Below are positions 37,608 to 50,074 of a stretch of 64,000 nucleotides of DNA, piece by piece. Under the pieces are notes generated by a model, which was not told the DNA's origin, ran no database searches, and saw only the letters and a program-made list of their open reading frames with translations. How positions within the stretch are numbered: position 1 is the stretch's first letter; every line of letters begins with the position of its first letter. The DNA is taken from NCBI GenBank assembly GCA_020310875.1, contig CM035406.1, positions 80,788,355-80,852,354 on the forward strand, in the 5' to 3' direction. The position numbers were made by a program, and so were the translations under genes. The stretch is from Ceratopteris richardii. Its lineage: Eukaryota; Streptophyta; Polypodiopsida; Polypodiales; Pteridaceae.

Positions 37608-39055
37608 GTGCGTGGTTTTTTTCCTTGGACTCATTCACATGTGTGATATTAGCCCAGCTGCAAGCACGTGTTTTGAATATCTTCATCCATCAAACACGGT
37701 CAAGTTCATGCATTGAATGCAGATATCTAGTTATGCATGTATTAGGTCTTTAATGTTGTATCAGCTGGGATGCCAGAGCATTTACTTGAGACTTTGCAGA
37801 AGGCTTTGTGACTTATTTTACACTCGTATATCTGTACACTATTGCTTTCTCCGTGGATAAAATGGACTTGTGGAGTTCAATCATTCATGCAAGGCGGGAA
37901 AAGAGCTATAACGTTGAAGTGGGGCATTTTGGCTTTGGAGAGGAGGGTAGCTTGTGTGTTTTTGTGTGGCGAGCGCATGGGAGATCATGGACTTGTTTCT
38001 AGTTCGGCACGCACTATTGTGCCACTGGCGATATTAGTGTGGATATTGTAATGTTTGGTACTACATATCATGGAACTGATGATTAGTAACTGGTTTAAAT
38101 GAACTCATGACTGAACTTTTTTTAGGGTGAATTATGGCATTAGTCGATTTTGTCTTTTTATATGCTGTTCTCATATTAGCAGACATCCAGATTTCACATA
38201 GTGAGATTTCATCTGAGTCGTGACCAGTCGATAGATGTGTATACCTTATCAAATATTTTCTTGCTGTAATCCTTCCTATTTTTACCTTCTTTCTTGTGCT
38301 AGGCTTTATGATGGGGCATGACTGAGTCTGCCCTGCATCCTCCAAGGCATGACAGAAACTCAGTTTAGCTCGTCAGGGGTTCCCGGTTCATGCTTTTGTG
38401 TGTGTTTTGTGTGGCATCTTCTGCATGTAAGCATGTTACCTGAATTCATCCAGGTATAATACAACTCTGCACGCACGGGAGCTTGAAGAAGAGGAGTGAG
38501 CTTTATAAATGTTTCTGCAACATTCAGTTGGCAGCAGAACATAAAAATAACATGAATTTATTGTAAGGTAGATATTCTTCTTATGCCCTGGATAGGAAAC
38601 CCAGCTGTTTATGCATGGGAGCTTAATATGTAGGCGGATGAGCTTTGTAGATGTTCTTGGGATAATTACTGTGCAGGAGACCTCCATATGCATGCATAAT
38701 TCAAACTAATTCAGGATCTATATGGCTTGGTTTGCTTCCTTCACCCCCATTCTTCATTTTTCATTTACTTCGCTCATTCTATAGAGACACACCAGAGACT
38801 TATTGTGCATGTTTATGTGACATGCACCGAAAGGTCATGTTAGTGCATGTTGGGGTTGGGATGTGTTTTTTTTATGGTAGCGTGTTGATGTGGAGCGCCC
38901 TTTTACCATGCTAGCCATGCCAAACTATGGTGAAGAACCGTATGATGCAAGCCTAGAATCAAGGTTGTATGCAACATTTCTAGGAAGGAAATGTTGAATT
39001 GTAATAATCAATATGAATTAGTGATAGCTCACTCCAAGAATTGTGAAGGATAGGC

Positions 39056-39284
39056 TGTTGGAGTTTGAGGTATACGGAAGCACCCAAACAACATAAGGAA
39101 GAAGAAGAAGCTTGGAGCACAACACAATACAAAATGTATTACCAAGTGAACATACAAAAATAAGTGACCCGTTATGGTTATAGGCGTATATACAAGTCGG
39201 AAGGAAAAAACCTCTTAAAGAAGCAAAAAGTGCTCTGATGGTTCTAAGTGCACTCATACACATCACTACCAAAATATATCAACA
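39056..39284 (-). repeat. 3' LTR of copia element B
   Basis: 229 bp, ending TATCAACA. The right neighbour is a weak polypurine tract in minus sense. Confidence 0.88.
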
Positions 39285-40636
39285 AATCCCTTTGAGAGTG
39301 ATGTGGTGAACAAGGCACTGGCACTTATGTACAAGGAAGTGTCAATCTATGTGCGTTCATACACATCACTACCAAAATATATCAACAAGTCGCCCTTGAG
39401 AGTGATGCGGTGAACAAGGCAATGGCACTCATGTATAAGGAAGTCCTAAGCTATGTGGAAAGAGATCAATCCACAAAAGGAAGTAAGCCCAAATCTTTGC
39501 GAAAAGCTTCAAAGGAAGAGCCTTATGAAAAGATGTGCAACATTATCCTGTAAGGGCACATAAGCCAAATTGATCTCTCCTGCACATAACCTCTATCTTG
39601 TGTGGGCACATAAGCCAAATTGATCTCTCCCTGACATAATGATAGTGCACTTCAATGTGCTTTGAGCAAGCATGGAACATGGGGTTCCTCTCAATTGCCA
39701 ATGCGCTCTAACCATCAGTGAAGATGGTGATGGAAGAAGTTTGATCAACACCCAAATCAGCCAAAAGGCGTCTGAGCAACACATTGAACAATCGCTGTGA
39801 AAGCTTCCCTATACTTATACTCACAACTAGACGTGGCCACAATAAGCTGCAACTTGCTCACCCTAGATATGCTTGAGCCACCTAGCATGAAGCAAAAACC
39901 ACTAGTGGACACACGAGTGTCATAGCAACCAACCCAATATGAGTTAGTAAAAGCATGTAAATCTAACGGTAATGATCCCCCTTGGGATAAAACAATCCAA
40001 GTAGCCGATTACCACTCAAGTGGCGAAAGATGTGCTTAACCGCATGCCAATGCTTGACACTTTGGCAATGCATAAATCTACTCATTAGAGAGGAAGCAAA
40101 TTGAATGTTAGGTCGCATTATGCACAAGTAAATCAAGCATCCAAGAGCTTGCTAATAGAGAACAACATTGAATGCATCTCCAACATCATGAAGACTAAAA
40201 TCATAAACCTATTTCCATGGGAGTGGCAATAGGTTTGCAATCTTCAAGGCCAAAATGTTGCAATAATGTGTCAATATATTTAATTTGACACAAGGCTATT
40301 CCTCCATCAACTTGCATAAACTGAATGCCCAAATAATGATGCGAATGCCCCAAATCTGACATCTCAAAAGAGGCATGCAAATCAGCCTTAAATTCAGCAA
40401 TATGCTTCTCATTAGGACGAGTGAACAGAGTGTCATCAACATATATGATTAGAAGTACATCATCTGTACATCATCAGTTGGACCGAACTCAGAACCATGT
40501 GTAAGCAAGTACCCATGTATCTTCTCTTACTAAGCACGCGGTGCTTGTTTCAAACCATAAAATGCCTTTTTCAATCTGCACACTTCTGCACAAAACCGCG
40601 GGGCTGAAATACATAGACTTCTTCATGTAAATCACC
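39056..40636 (-). mobile_element. Truncated copia element B (3' LTR, RNase H, part of RT)
   Basis: Same family as elements A and C. LTR at 39056-39284 (TGTTGGAGTTTGAGG...ATATCAACA), then RNase H and RT remnants on the minus strand up to the segment before a CACCATTTTT junction, where the element is cut off inside RT. Integrase, gag and the 5' LTR are missing. Two local duplications occur: a 103-base unit covering the LTR end (39251-39456) and a 50-base unit (39554-39645). It is in antisense orientation to the host gene. Confidence 0.88.
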
Positions 40637-40665
40637 ATTTTTTTTTTTTTGGTTTTTTTTTGCAG
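40637..40665. repeat. T-rich junction at the cut end of copia B
   Basis: A run of 12-13 T, GG, then 10 T and GCAG. It marks where the copia homology stops. Confidence 0.7.
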
Positions 40666-40850
40666 AGTCTTCTAGTGCAAAAATTAAAAAAAGCATATGA
40701 TACATGGACTTTTTCTTTTTGGGATGATTTTCTTATTTTAAATTTTTTGTTTTATTTTATTCATAATATTTCTTTAATTTTGATATTTCTTTTGTTTTCA
40801 GGTTTCTTTTCTGCTTTTATGTGTTTTATATTCATCCCTTTTTTTAGTGT

Positions 40851-41035
40851 GTGTCTCCCTTGTTGTGTCTTCGCATATGTGTGTATTTATTACTAACCAA
40901 CCGTTTGTAAGGTCAGATACAGCTTAACTTATGAAGATATGAAGTGTCTCCCTTGTTGTGTCTTCCCATATGTGTGTATTTATTATTAACCAACCGTTTG
41001 TAAGGTTAGATATAGCTCAACTTATGAAGATATGA
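40851..41035. repeat. 93-bp tandem duplication in intron 2
   Basis: GTGTCTCCCTTGTTGTGTCT...CTTATGAAGATATGA occurs twice in a row (40851-40943, 40944-41035) with about five differences. Confidence 0.9.
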
Positions 41036-41784
41036 CGGTATGTGAAGTCATCGTCTTGTAAGGGATGATTTTTGTTTTGTAGATTTTCTCAGACTTCTAT
41101 CTAGCTTGCGCATTGGTCCATTGATGGCTCTGGAGATTTCTTGCATTGATTTAATTTAATTATGCTCAGGAACTGTGTACAGTGTCTTGGAAAGGAAGTA
41201 CCTGTCATCACTTGTTTATGTACATAGATTTTTGAATTTCCTATCAATCTTCTTATTTATGAATTTTCCATCGATCTTCTTTTTAAATATTTAACTTTTG
41301 CAATGAATTATGAAATGTCATAGAAATTAGAATGCCACTGTTTGAAGATTTGCGTTTGTTTTTCCTCTGATATGTAACATTAAGAAAACTTCATGCTTTG
41401 AGAGACTTGGTGTCGAAGATAGAAGTCCCTAACGTCACTTGTTAACATGGATATATTTTTAGTCTATAGACATCTCAAAAAATGGTTGATCACTGAATAA
41501 AAGGCTGCCTCAAAAGTTAGATTGTCAGTTATTAAAGACCTATGTTTGTTTTTTCTTTGGCATAAATAAAAGAAACTTTTTTCATTTAAATTTATATAAG
41601 CTTGCTTATGCTCATTTTAGGGGCCATGCATCTAGCATTTTGGCATTTCTTGTTCTATCAGCATTTTCATCACACTTCTTGACACTAGTGAATCAAATGA
41701 AATTTCTGTATGGAATGGAGTGGCTAGCCATCTGTTTGAAGCTCATTATCTGATTTAATAATTGTATGCCTTCTCTCTGCACAG

Positions 41785-41966
41785 ATATGGATCTCAAACG
41801 TAAGCATGCCAATGAAGGGAATCCACTGATTGAGCTCAATGGAAAAGGAGAGCATAGGGCTCTTGACAAGGAGCTGTTGAAAAAGCGGATTTACAATTTG
41901 ATTGAGGAAAGGAGATTGCTTAATTTGCAAAACTCAGATCAAAGATCTGCAAACAAAGATCTATGA
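41785..41966 (+). CDS. ARM/TPR protein gene, exon 3 (candidate)
   Basis: Acceptor CTCTCTGCACAG at 41784; joined to exon 2 (phase 1) it reads GDMDLKRKHANEGNP-like sequence for 60 codons and ends in TGA at 41964-41966. The piece is basic, helix-prone (KELLKKRIYNLIEERRLL) and unlike transposon protein. Frame and splice signals fit, but the family's C-terminus is variable, so no conserved block confirms the exon. Downstream is a likely 3' untranslated region. Confidence 0.5.
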
Positions 41967-42522
41967 GTTCAGATTTTCTGTTTTTTTTTTTAATTAGCTA
42001 CACTCGAAGAGTGCTCAGTTGGCTCTTCTTTATTAACTCCCTCTGAGTGAGGTCCTTATAGGACAGGTAACAACAAATACAAGGAGTCAGATGCGCATGT
42101 GCACATGGTCTTTCATTTACCTGTATATTAGCTTCTACAGTTGTATATTTATACATTTCAGTTTATATTCAAATTTTTGAAAAGATGAGCCGAGAGTATT
42201 TGTTAAACTCATCACATTGTAACTTTACATGTATATCTGGTAGCATTGAACTAGCAATAGTTTCTCAATGAACAACTTACTCTGATTTTCTCTAATGTCA
42301 TCTGATCTCATCATGCTTGCATTTGATGTACTTTATGAAAGGGGAAGCTCATTTGTCATATGGATAATGGTTTGGATGATTGAGCAAAGTTATACCTCAA
42401 TCAGTTTAATATTATTCGTGATCTGTATGAAAAGTCAAAGGTTACTCGTTTGGTTTACTGTATTATTTCTGTTTAGCAGGCTGAAATTCTGTTACCGATT
42501 TGATTGATGTAATGGCATGCTA

Positions 42523-42566
<44 letters not shown>

Positions 42567-45015
42567 CCACCCCCACCCCCCCCCCCCCCCCCCCCCCCCC
42601 TCTTCCCCCCCCCAAGTTTAAATTGAACTAGAAACGTATGATACATTAGGGGCTTTAGAAAGGGTTATAGATTCTCTCTTTATTCATCCATATGGTGAGG
42701 GGCTGGTGAGCTTCGGTCTTTCTCCATTGAGACATTGTTGAGAGTGCCTAAATATGTGGCTACTTTAACTCTTAGTTCTCCTAATAAGAAAGCTATTATG
42801 CTCCAAAGTGATGAAGTGCTGCTTTGGCCTTCATACTTGACTGAATTCCATTACGTCCGTATTTACACGAGCCTCTTCTCTTATTGGTTTTCAGAGCTTT
42901 GTGGAGCTGAATAAGGATGCCATAGCTCCTTGTGAGAAGTCTGCATAAAAAAGTTTGAAATATAATACTTGTTGTTTGTATAGGCAAAGAAAATGAAAAT
43001 GCACTCTTTTTTTGGTGTTTTATTTTTTATTTTATAAAGGAATCTGTTATTAGGGATTATTTAAATGAATCAGTTTTCACTTCAGTTATATTACTGATTA
43101 ACTATTTATTTTCTGTTTGACAACTTAATAAAATTCTCTTATTTTACATTTTTGTTTTTGATTAGTCTTTTTATTGTGCACATAAATCATTTATCTTAGT
43201 CATATTCTTTTGTGCAATTTGTTATCGAATGTTTTCATGTTATCATGTCTGTGATACTTTACCTCATTCTGTAAATTTGGATGAATTTGAACTTAAGAAA
43301 GTATGTATTGATTACATCTCATGTACATTGGGTTTCCTACCTTCATTTTTGTATTGGTGTTGGTCCATATTTCTTCATGCATAATAGGCCATATGATCGA
43401 ACATATTTTTCAATCTCTATTATTGGATGTATCATGCCACGTAGATATTTGAACTATCTTCACCTCTTTTTGACCCATGATAGTCCCCATCATCTATTGA
43501 GTTTAGTGTGGTAGTGTTGGGTTCCTTATGTTATTGATATTTTGTCAGGTACATTGTAAGATTAATTCTGCCCGTACATGTGTAGCTTTCTTTGTGGGTT
43601 GTTTAGTCTCATTTTAGAAGACTAACTTGCTCTCATTTTTATAGGGCCATCTTGCTTTTTGGTAATATTTGGTCTATATTGCTCTTCATATGGGGACAAT
43701 ATTGTATAACATTATGCGGGTTGTATTTGCTCTATTTTGAAGCCCCCAAAGTCTGTAAATCTCTCACTGGTTGTTTGATTCTTGTGGTTGGTTTGATTCA
43801 TCATGGGAAAGTTTATGATATATCAAGTCCCTTGTTTTGGAACCTATTAACTACCTTCGTCAGGATGAACGTGCATTTCCTTTTTTTAGTGGCCCTATCA
43901 TGCTAGAAGAACTTGACTAAGTATTGGTCCATAGAAGAGCAAGATCTAACATGTATCATCAACATTGGGGATTCCTAACAATGAGCATTTGTAGAAATAT
44001 CTTCTCATGAGTCGGGCCCAACTCTCTTTAGGATTTGTCTAAGGATTCTATTTGTTAATTTTTTGAGTTTATCGTCCATTCTTACACTACCCATTATTAT
44101 GTAATTTCCTCCTTCCTTTTTGTGAGACAACACATGTCCCATTTCACATTTAGCAATGCCTCTTTTGTCTTTGTCCCTAGTTTGCATGAAGGCTCATGAT
44201 TCACTACTCCAAGATTGTTTTGTCTTGGATTCATCTCTTAGAAATCTACCTAGTGTTGAAACACATGAAAAACAATTCATTTTCATGTTTTGAGCAACCA
44301 CACAATTGAAAGAGAAAGGGAGAAGAAAGAGAAGAAGAAAGGTAGAAGAGTAGAAAGAATAGCTCATTGCAACCATCTCCAAGCCCATAGACAAAAGTAA
44401 GTGGTGTCTTGAACTTTTCATCTTTCATCAACCAAGAAGCAGCTTTGAGTCCAAATGGAAGGCAAAGATGTAAGTGCTTGAATCCTTGTTGCGATGGTCT
44501 TCTCATCCATCCGAAACAATTGGATCTAGATGTCATTTCACATGGCAAGGTAAATATGCTATTTGTATCCTTAGGTCAATGGCCAACCTTTGGCAGAGGG
44601 TATGAGGTTTAAAGACTTGGCTATTTTTCATGAACACTTATCGTTGCATTCAGAAGCATACTAGTGAGGCACTAGTAAGGCATCTTATGGTACAAAATTC
44701 ATGGTGTTTTATCTTGGATACATGTATTCAAATACCTTGGCAATTTATGTCAAGGATGTCCTAGACAATGTTGAAGCTTACTTGTTTGCAAAGAATGCTC
44801 TATTTCTTTTTTTTTTTAATAAATGTAATGCATATATTTTCTTTTGCATGTTAAACGTATCAATTTGGGATTCTTGGGTACTAAACTCATGAAATTTTCA
44901 TGTCATTTTGGTGACCAGATAACTTCGAAAATCCTTGCATATACAAACTCTCAGAACCTTTGACACCTGTCATTTGTTTTTGATCTCTCTCTCTCTCTCT
45001 CATGGTAATAGTTTT
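41967..45015. other. 3' region of the host gene and intergenic sequence
   Basis: AT-rich with no convincing gene. The first 500 bases likely include the 3' untranslated region of the ARM/TPR gene. A (CT)n/poly-C block lies at 42527-42613. Reading frames near 44194-44612 on both strands lack family resemblance. Confidence 0.5.
42527..42613. repeat. (CT)n followed by poly-C
   Basis: About 18 CT units followed by a run of more than 30 C with few interruptions. The minus strand would be able to form G-quadruplexes. Exact length is likely unreliable in sequencing. Confidence 0.9.
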
Positions 45016-45244
45016 TGTTGGAGTTCGAGGTCTACGGAAGCACTCAAAAAGCACAAGGAAAAAGAAGAAGCTTTGAGCACAACACATAATACTGAATGTA
45101 TTACCACTAGAATGTACAAAGATAAGTGACTCGTTAGGGCAATAGGCATATATACAAGTCGGGGAAAAAACCTCCTAAAGAGGGAAAAAAGTGCCCTTGC
45201 TGTCCTAGTGTGTTCACACACATCACGACCTAAATATATCAACA
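45016..45244 (-). repeat. 3' LTR of copia element C
   Basis: 229 bp, TGTTGGAGTTCGAGG...TATCAACA in plus sense; the G-rich tract in minus sense at 45245-45260 is the polypurine tract. Confidence 0.9.
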
Positions 45245-45299
45245 AATCCTCACTGGGAGTGATGCGGTGAACAAGGAGCTCTTACTAATGTATAAGGAA

Positions 45300-46480
45300 G
45301 TGCCAAGCTATGTGGAATCACTCCACAAAAGGAAGTAAGCCCAAAACTTTGTGAAAGGCTTCAAACTTCTCCCTAGGCAGAGCCTTCGTGAAAAGGTCTG
45401 CAATGTTCTCCTGCGTGGGCACATATGCCAAGCAGATCTCTCGGGTAGAGAACCTCTCCTTGACATAATGATAACGCACCTCAATGTGCTTAGTGAGAGC
45501 GTGGAACACAGGGTTCCTCGCAACTGCCAATGTGCTCTGACTCTCAGTGAAGATGGTGGTGGAAGAAGACTGACCAACACCCAAATCAGCCATAAGGCGT
45601 CTGATCCACACACACTCAATAGTAGCTGTGAAAGCTTACCTATACTCAACCTCACAACTGGAAGTGGCCACAGTAGGTTTTGCTTCTTGCTCAACAAAGA
45701 TACACATGAGCTACCAAGCATGAAGCAAAAAGCTACTAGTGGACACAGGAGTGTCATAGCAACTAGCCTAGTCAGAGTCAGAAAAAGCATGCAAATCTGG
45801 CGGTAGTGATCCCCCCTTGGAATAAAACAATCCAAGTAGCCAAGTACCACTCAAGTAGCAAAAGATGTGCTTAACCGCCTGCCAATGCTTGACACCTGGG
45901 CAATACATAAACCTGCTCATCGGTGAGACAACAAACTAAATATCTCGCCGAGTAATGCATAAGTAAATCAAGCATCCAATAGTCTGCTGATAGAGAAAAG
46001 CATCAAATGTATCTCCAGCATCATGAAGACTCAATCGTAAACCTGTCTCCATAGGAGTGGCAATAGGTCACAATCTTGAAGGCCAAAACACTGCAATAAT
46101 GTGTCAATATATTTCGTTTGACACAAAGCTATTCTGCCATCAACTTACATTACTTGAATGCCCAAATAATGATGCAAATGCCCCAAATCAGGCATCTCAA
46201 ATAAGGCATGCAAATCAGCCTTAAAATCAGCGATATGCTTCTCATGAGGACCAGTGAGCAACATATCATCAACATACACAACAATGATCAGAAGCACATC
46301 ATTAGCACGCTTAACATATAAGCTCTCAGTTGGACTATTCTCAAAACCATGTGCAATGAGATAGGCATGTATCTTTTCATACCAAGCACGTGGTGCTTAC
46401 TTTGAACCATATAATGCCTTCTTTAACATGCACAGCTGGTTTTCAAAACAAGCTCAGTCTCATCACAAAGACTAGAGCAG
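45300..46480 (-). pseudogene. Copia C RNase H and partial RT
   Basis: A clean 97-codon minus frame (45318-45611) gives the RNase H end: SQSTLAVARNPVFHALTKHIEVRYH and ENIADLFTKALP. Upstream are frame-broken RNase H and RT thumb parts. At about 46440, GCACAGCTGG is followed by sequence matching a point about 420 bases further on in element A, so the RT fingers (KPDGRVDRYKARLVAKG) are deleted. Confidence 0.88.
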
Positions 46481-46539
46481 CCATAGCATAGCAATTTGAT
46501 GCAAAAGAGGCACTACGAGAGCTTGAACGACTACGGTAT

Positions 46540-47660
46540 GACAAAAGTGCATCTAATTCGTTGTCACGCAAAGTCTGCATGAGCCATTTTGGCATAGTTT
46601 TTGCCTCCTCAATATCAGCTCTCTCATCAACAAGTGCATCATGTAAATCTGCATCAGAAATAGAATGATCTGCACCATCATCAAAGGCTGAGAAGTTTCC
46701 TCATTAAGACTAGCACTAGACTGTCCACCTGTAAAAAGAGGCAGCAAAGTATCATACATGTCTTTGGAGTTAATAGATGTCTCCCTCGTACATGAAAGTA
46801 AAGGCTGAATAGCATCTTCCACAAAAACAACATCACGGCTAACCAGAATGTGTTTAGTCTGTGGATGATACAGACAATAGCCTTTGCTTTCAGAACTGTA
46901 CCCAACAAAAATACATTTTACTGCCTTATCATCCAATTTCTTGCGATGTTGTTCACGCACTAATGCATATGCCAGACAACCAAAAACACGTAGATGAGCA
47001 AGAGATGGCTTGCGACCATGTCAAGCCTCATATGGAGTGGTAGACTGTAGTGCTTTAGTGGGACACCTATTTAGTACATATGTTGCACACATAACAACCT
47101 CAAGCCAGAAACTATGTGGTAAAGCCTGACTCTTGACCATACACCTAGCCATCTCCATGAGTGACCTGTGCATCCGTTCAGCAACTCCATTTTGTTGAGG
47201 TGTATACGGCACTGTACACATGTTTTATCCCACGTTTAGCCAGAAATGCATTTAATTCAAAAGCCATATATTCCCCCCCACGATCAGAACGGAGGGTGCC
47301 CATTTTACATGTCGGCAGATTTTGAGCCAAAACCAAAAACTGTTTGAAGCACATAAACACTTTGGACTTTGCTTTGAGTGGATGTACCCATGCATGCTTG
47401 GAAAAATCATCAATGAAAGGCACGAAATAAAGATAGTATCCAAAAGAGGGTGTATGCATAGGACCACAGACATCATTGTAAACAAGCTGTAATTTCTAAG
47501 TAGCTCGAACTGAACCATCTTTCGGAAAGGAGGAACACTCCATTTTGCCCAAAATACAACCTTCACAAACATGTTCACTTGGTGCCTCAAGTTTGGGCAA
47601 AGAGGACACCGTTTCAAATTTCTGCATGCGTAGCAAACTAGCAAAATTCAAATGACCAAA
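46540..47660 (-). pseudogene. Copia C integrase
   Basis: Minus-strand pieces are in order: a DDFSKHAWVHPLKAKSKVF segment and LRSDRGGEYMAFELNAFLAKRG with the core Asp, then YTPQQNGVAERMHRSLMEMAR with the catalytic Glu, and [21 protein letters not shown] with SRDVVFVED. Frameshifts near 47220 and 46990 and a TGA-type stop separate them. All three acidic core positions can still be recognised. Confidence 0.9.
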
Positions 47661-47693
47661 GCATGCATGCCAAAGCTTTGCATCTTACATAGC

Positions 47694-49157
47694 CTAAGAA
47701 TCATGTATTGCACATGTTGAATCATTCACAGTTTTTTCATAGTCTATGAGCTTATACAACCCACGACATAAAATGCCAGAAGCAATAATCATGTCGCCAT
47801 TTGACAGATCATGAATAGTACATCTGTCATCAATAAATCTCACAACCAAGCCGATCTTGGCTAATGCAGAAACTAATAACAAATTTTTATTGATCCTTGG
47901 CATAAATAAAGCATTTGACAATGTAAAAGAACTACCATCAGCAGGGGTCAGGATGATCTTACCAACTCCCATGACAAGATAAGAGGAGTTGTTTGCGCAT
48001 GTGATAGTATTTCCTCTAGGGGCAGCCTGAAGTGAAGTGAAGAAACTATGCTGCGAGGTAATATGTTTGGTTGTCCCACTATCAAAGTACCAAACATCTG
48101 AGTCTACTATTGACATACACTGCTCATGAGAAGATGGGTCAAAACTGCAAGCAGTAGTAAAACCCCATTCTTCATTTTGCAGAAGATTAGCATACTCTGT
48201 TTTCGATGTAGAGGCCTCTACAACAACCATTGTAGCCTCTTTTTTCTTTGCCTCTTTTGCAGCCAGTTTTGGACAGCTCTTAATGATATGATCATTTCCT
48301 TTACAGTATTTGCAAAACAATTTTTACATTTCTGATTTCTTCTCATCTTTGTCTTCCTTCTTTGAATGTGCAGCATTTGTAGTTTTTTGCTTACTAGTAG
48401 ATGAGCTCCATTTACCTTTGCCTTTTTGACTGGCCAGTAAAGCTTGATCTGGAACATGCATAATAGACCTGTTCTGCATAGACTGATCTTCCTGCAACAG
48501 AACAGAAACTAACTCTTCAAATGTTAAGGCATTTGGATTGCCTTTCATCATCAAACGAAGAGTAGAAGAAAAACTTTGATATGAGTCGGGAAGACCATTC
48601 AGAACAGTCTGCACAAGTGAACTATTAGGAAGGACTTCTTCAGCAGAAATCGATTGTTCTTTCAAATCCTTGATCTTTGTTAGGAATCTATCCATAGAAT
48701 CACCTTCATTCATATGCTCACTCTCCAACTATTTTAGGAGGTAAGCAACACGAGCCTCATTCCTAGCCTAGAACAATGTGGTAAGTGTATCTGAAGCATC
48801 CTTAGCTGTCCTGCAAGAGAAAATGTGAGGAATAATGGCACGTTTGACAATTAAGGCTACCAATGCATTTGCCTTAGCATCTATGCCATCCCAACGAATT
48901 TGCTTTGCAGTAGGTGCAACAGAAACTGCAGCATGAATAGGAACATGAAGAATATTGTCATCTTCAATGCCGTCTGCATCAGCTTTAGTACCTGTATTTG
49001 CAAGTGTAATAGGATGTTTTTCAACACCCTGCACAATGTTCCACAGTCCTTTTGTGACCAATACATAACGCATCATATAAGCCCACAATGAGTAATTTGT
49101 ACCATCCAACTTATCCTCAATAGCCAACATACGAAATACATCACTACTTTCAGCCAT
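47694..49157 (-). pseudogene. Copia C gag and protease
   Basis: Starts MAESSDVFRMLAIEDKLDGT (49157), continues to an interruption near 48770, resumes (MESEHMNEGDSMDRFLTKIK at 48728) and carries the CCHC knuckle CKYCKGNDHIIKSC (near 48310) and a 208-codon stretch with the protease site YFDSGTTKHITSQHSF and GNTITCANNSSYLVMGVGKI. Two or three stops or shifts break an otherwise continuous gag-protease. Gag forms the particle and the protease cuts the polyprotein. Confidence 0.88.
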
Positions 49158-49866
49158 GGCCGCTGACTAAAATACCCTGATGCAGAAAAATGACTTTATC
49201 TGAAAAAGTTGAACAAAACTACCCTGACCAATTCTACTAAATCTATAGCAAACTTCGAGACTCTTATACTGGCGAACCAAAACCTGTATATATCTTTGGT
49301 ATAAAAAGACGAAATAGCTTGCACAAGCACTATGATAGTGCATTCGGAGGCCGAAATGAGCTTAGATCGCGATGTTGGCACCACAGAGCGAAGTATTTTG
49401 ATCTCCTAATCAACTTGAGTCTACATCAGCTTCAGTACCTGTATTTGCAAGTGTAATAGGATGTTTTTCAACACCCTGCACAATGTTGCACAGTCCTTTT
49501 GTGACCAATACATAACACATCATATAAGCCCACAATGAGTAATTTGTACCATCCAACTTATCCTCAATAGCCAACATACAAAATACATCACTACTTTCAG
49601 CCATGGCCGCTGACTAAAATACCCTGATGCAGAAAAATGACTTTATCTAAAAAAGTTGAACAAAAGTACCTTGACCAATTCTACTAAACCTATAGCAAAC
49701 TTCGAGACGCTTATACTGGCGAACCAAAACTTGTATATATCTTTGGTACAAAAAGACGAAATAGCTTGCACAAGCACTGTGATAGTGCATTTGGAGGCCG
49801 AAACGAGCTTAGATCGCGATGCCGACACCACAGAGTGAAGTATTTTGATCTCCTAATCAACTTGAG
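48973..49866. repeat. 447-bp tandem duplication at the gag start of copia C
   Basis: 48973-49419 and 49420-49866 align throughout with about a dozen differences. Each copy holds a gag start (MAESSDVF(R/C)MLAIEDKLD) and the 5' untranslated region. The outer copy (49420 onward) therefore carries a second, truncated gag start (49410-49604). Confidence 0.93.
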
Positions 49867-49946
49867 CATGCACACCAAATTTCGTGCAATTCTAAGACTG
49901 TGACCGAAGAGGTGTTGACGACACCCTAGATGAAGCGATGACCTAC

Positions 49947-49958
49947 ACTGATACCAAC
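49947..49958 (-). other. Primer binding site of copia C
   Basis: Minus sense GTTGGTATCAGT directly after the 5' LTR matches the first nine bases of the initiator tRNA-Met site. Confidence 0.85.
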
Positions 49959-50074
49959 TGTTGGAGTTCGAGGTCTGCAAAAGCACACGAACAACACAAG
50001 GAAGAAGAAGAAGCTTGGAGCACAACACACAATACTGAATGTATTACCACTAGAATTGGGGCAATAGGCATATC
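49959..50074 (-). repeat. 5' LTR of copia C, truncated
   Basis: Matches the 3' LTR from TGTTGGAGTTCGAGG to about GGCATAT, with a 28-base internal deletion after ACTAGAAT, then homology stops at 50074. The missing part includes the outer LTR end, so no target duplication can be read. Confidence 0.85.

Larger units (their letters stand above)
37608..41784 (+). other. Intron 2 of the ARM/TPR gene, with a copia insertion
   Basis: GTGCGT...TGCACAG, 4177 bases if exon 3 is correct. It contains the truncated copia copy at 39056-40636 in antisense orientation and a 93-bp tandem duplication at 40851-41035. The rest shows no gene. Confidence 0.55.
45016..50074 (-). mobile_element. Ty1/copia element C, decayed
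   Basis: Same family as A and B. A full 3' LTR (45016-45244) is at the left, a truncated 5' LTR (49959-about 50074) at the right. Minus-strand order is gag, protease, integrase, RT, RNase H. RT lacks about 0.4 kb near 46440. A 447-bp tandem duplication covers the gag start. Gag and protease frames are better preserved than in A, so C is probably younger or less decayed. Confidence 0.92.

Noticed and set aside
37608-37753. Extending exon 2 to the stop at 37753 as the normal gene end
   Set aside because: A good GTGCGT donor precedes it and the extra residues are hydrophobic and unlike the acidic tail; kept only as a possible short isoform.
44194-44612. Possible small gene on either strand
   Set aside because: No family resemblance, no splice or start support, and frames overlap each other in opposite senses.
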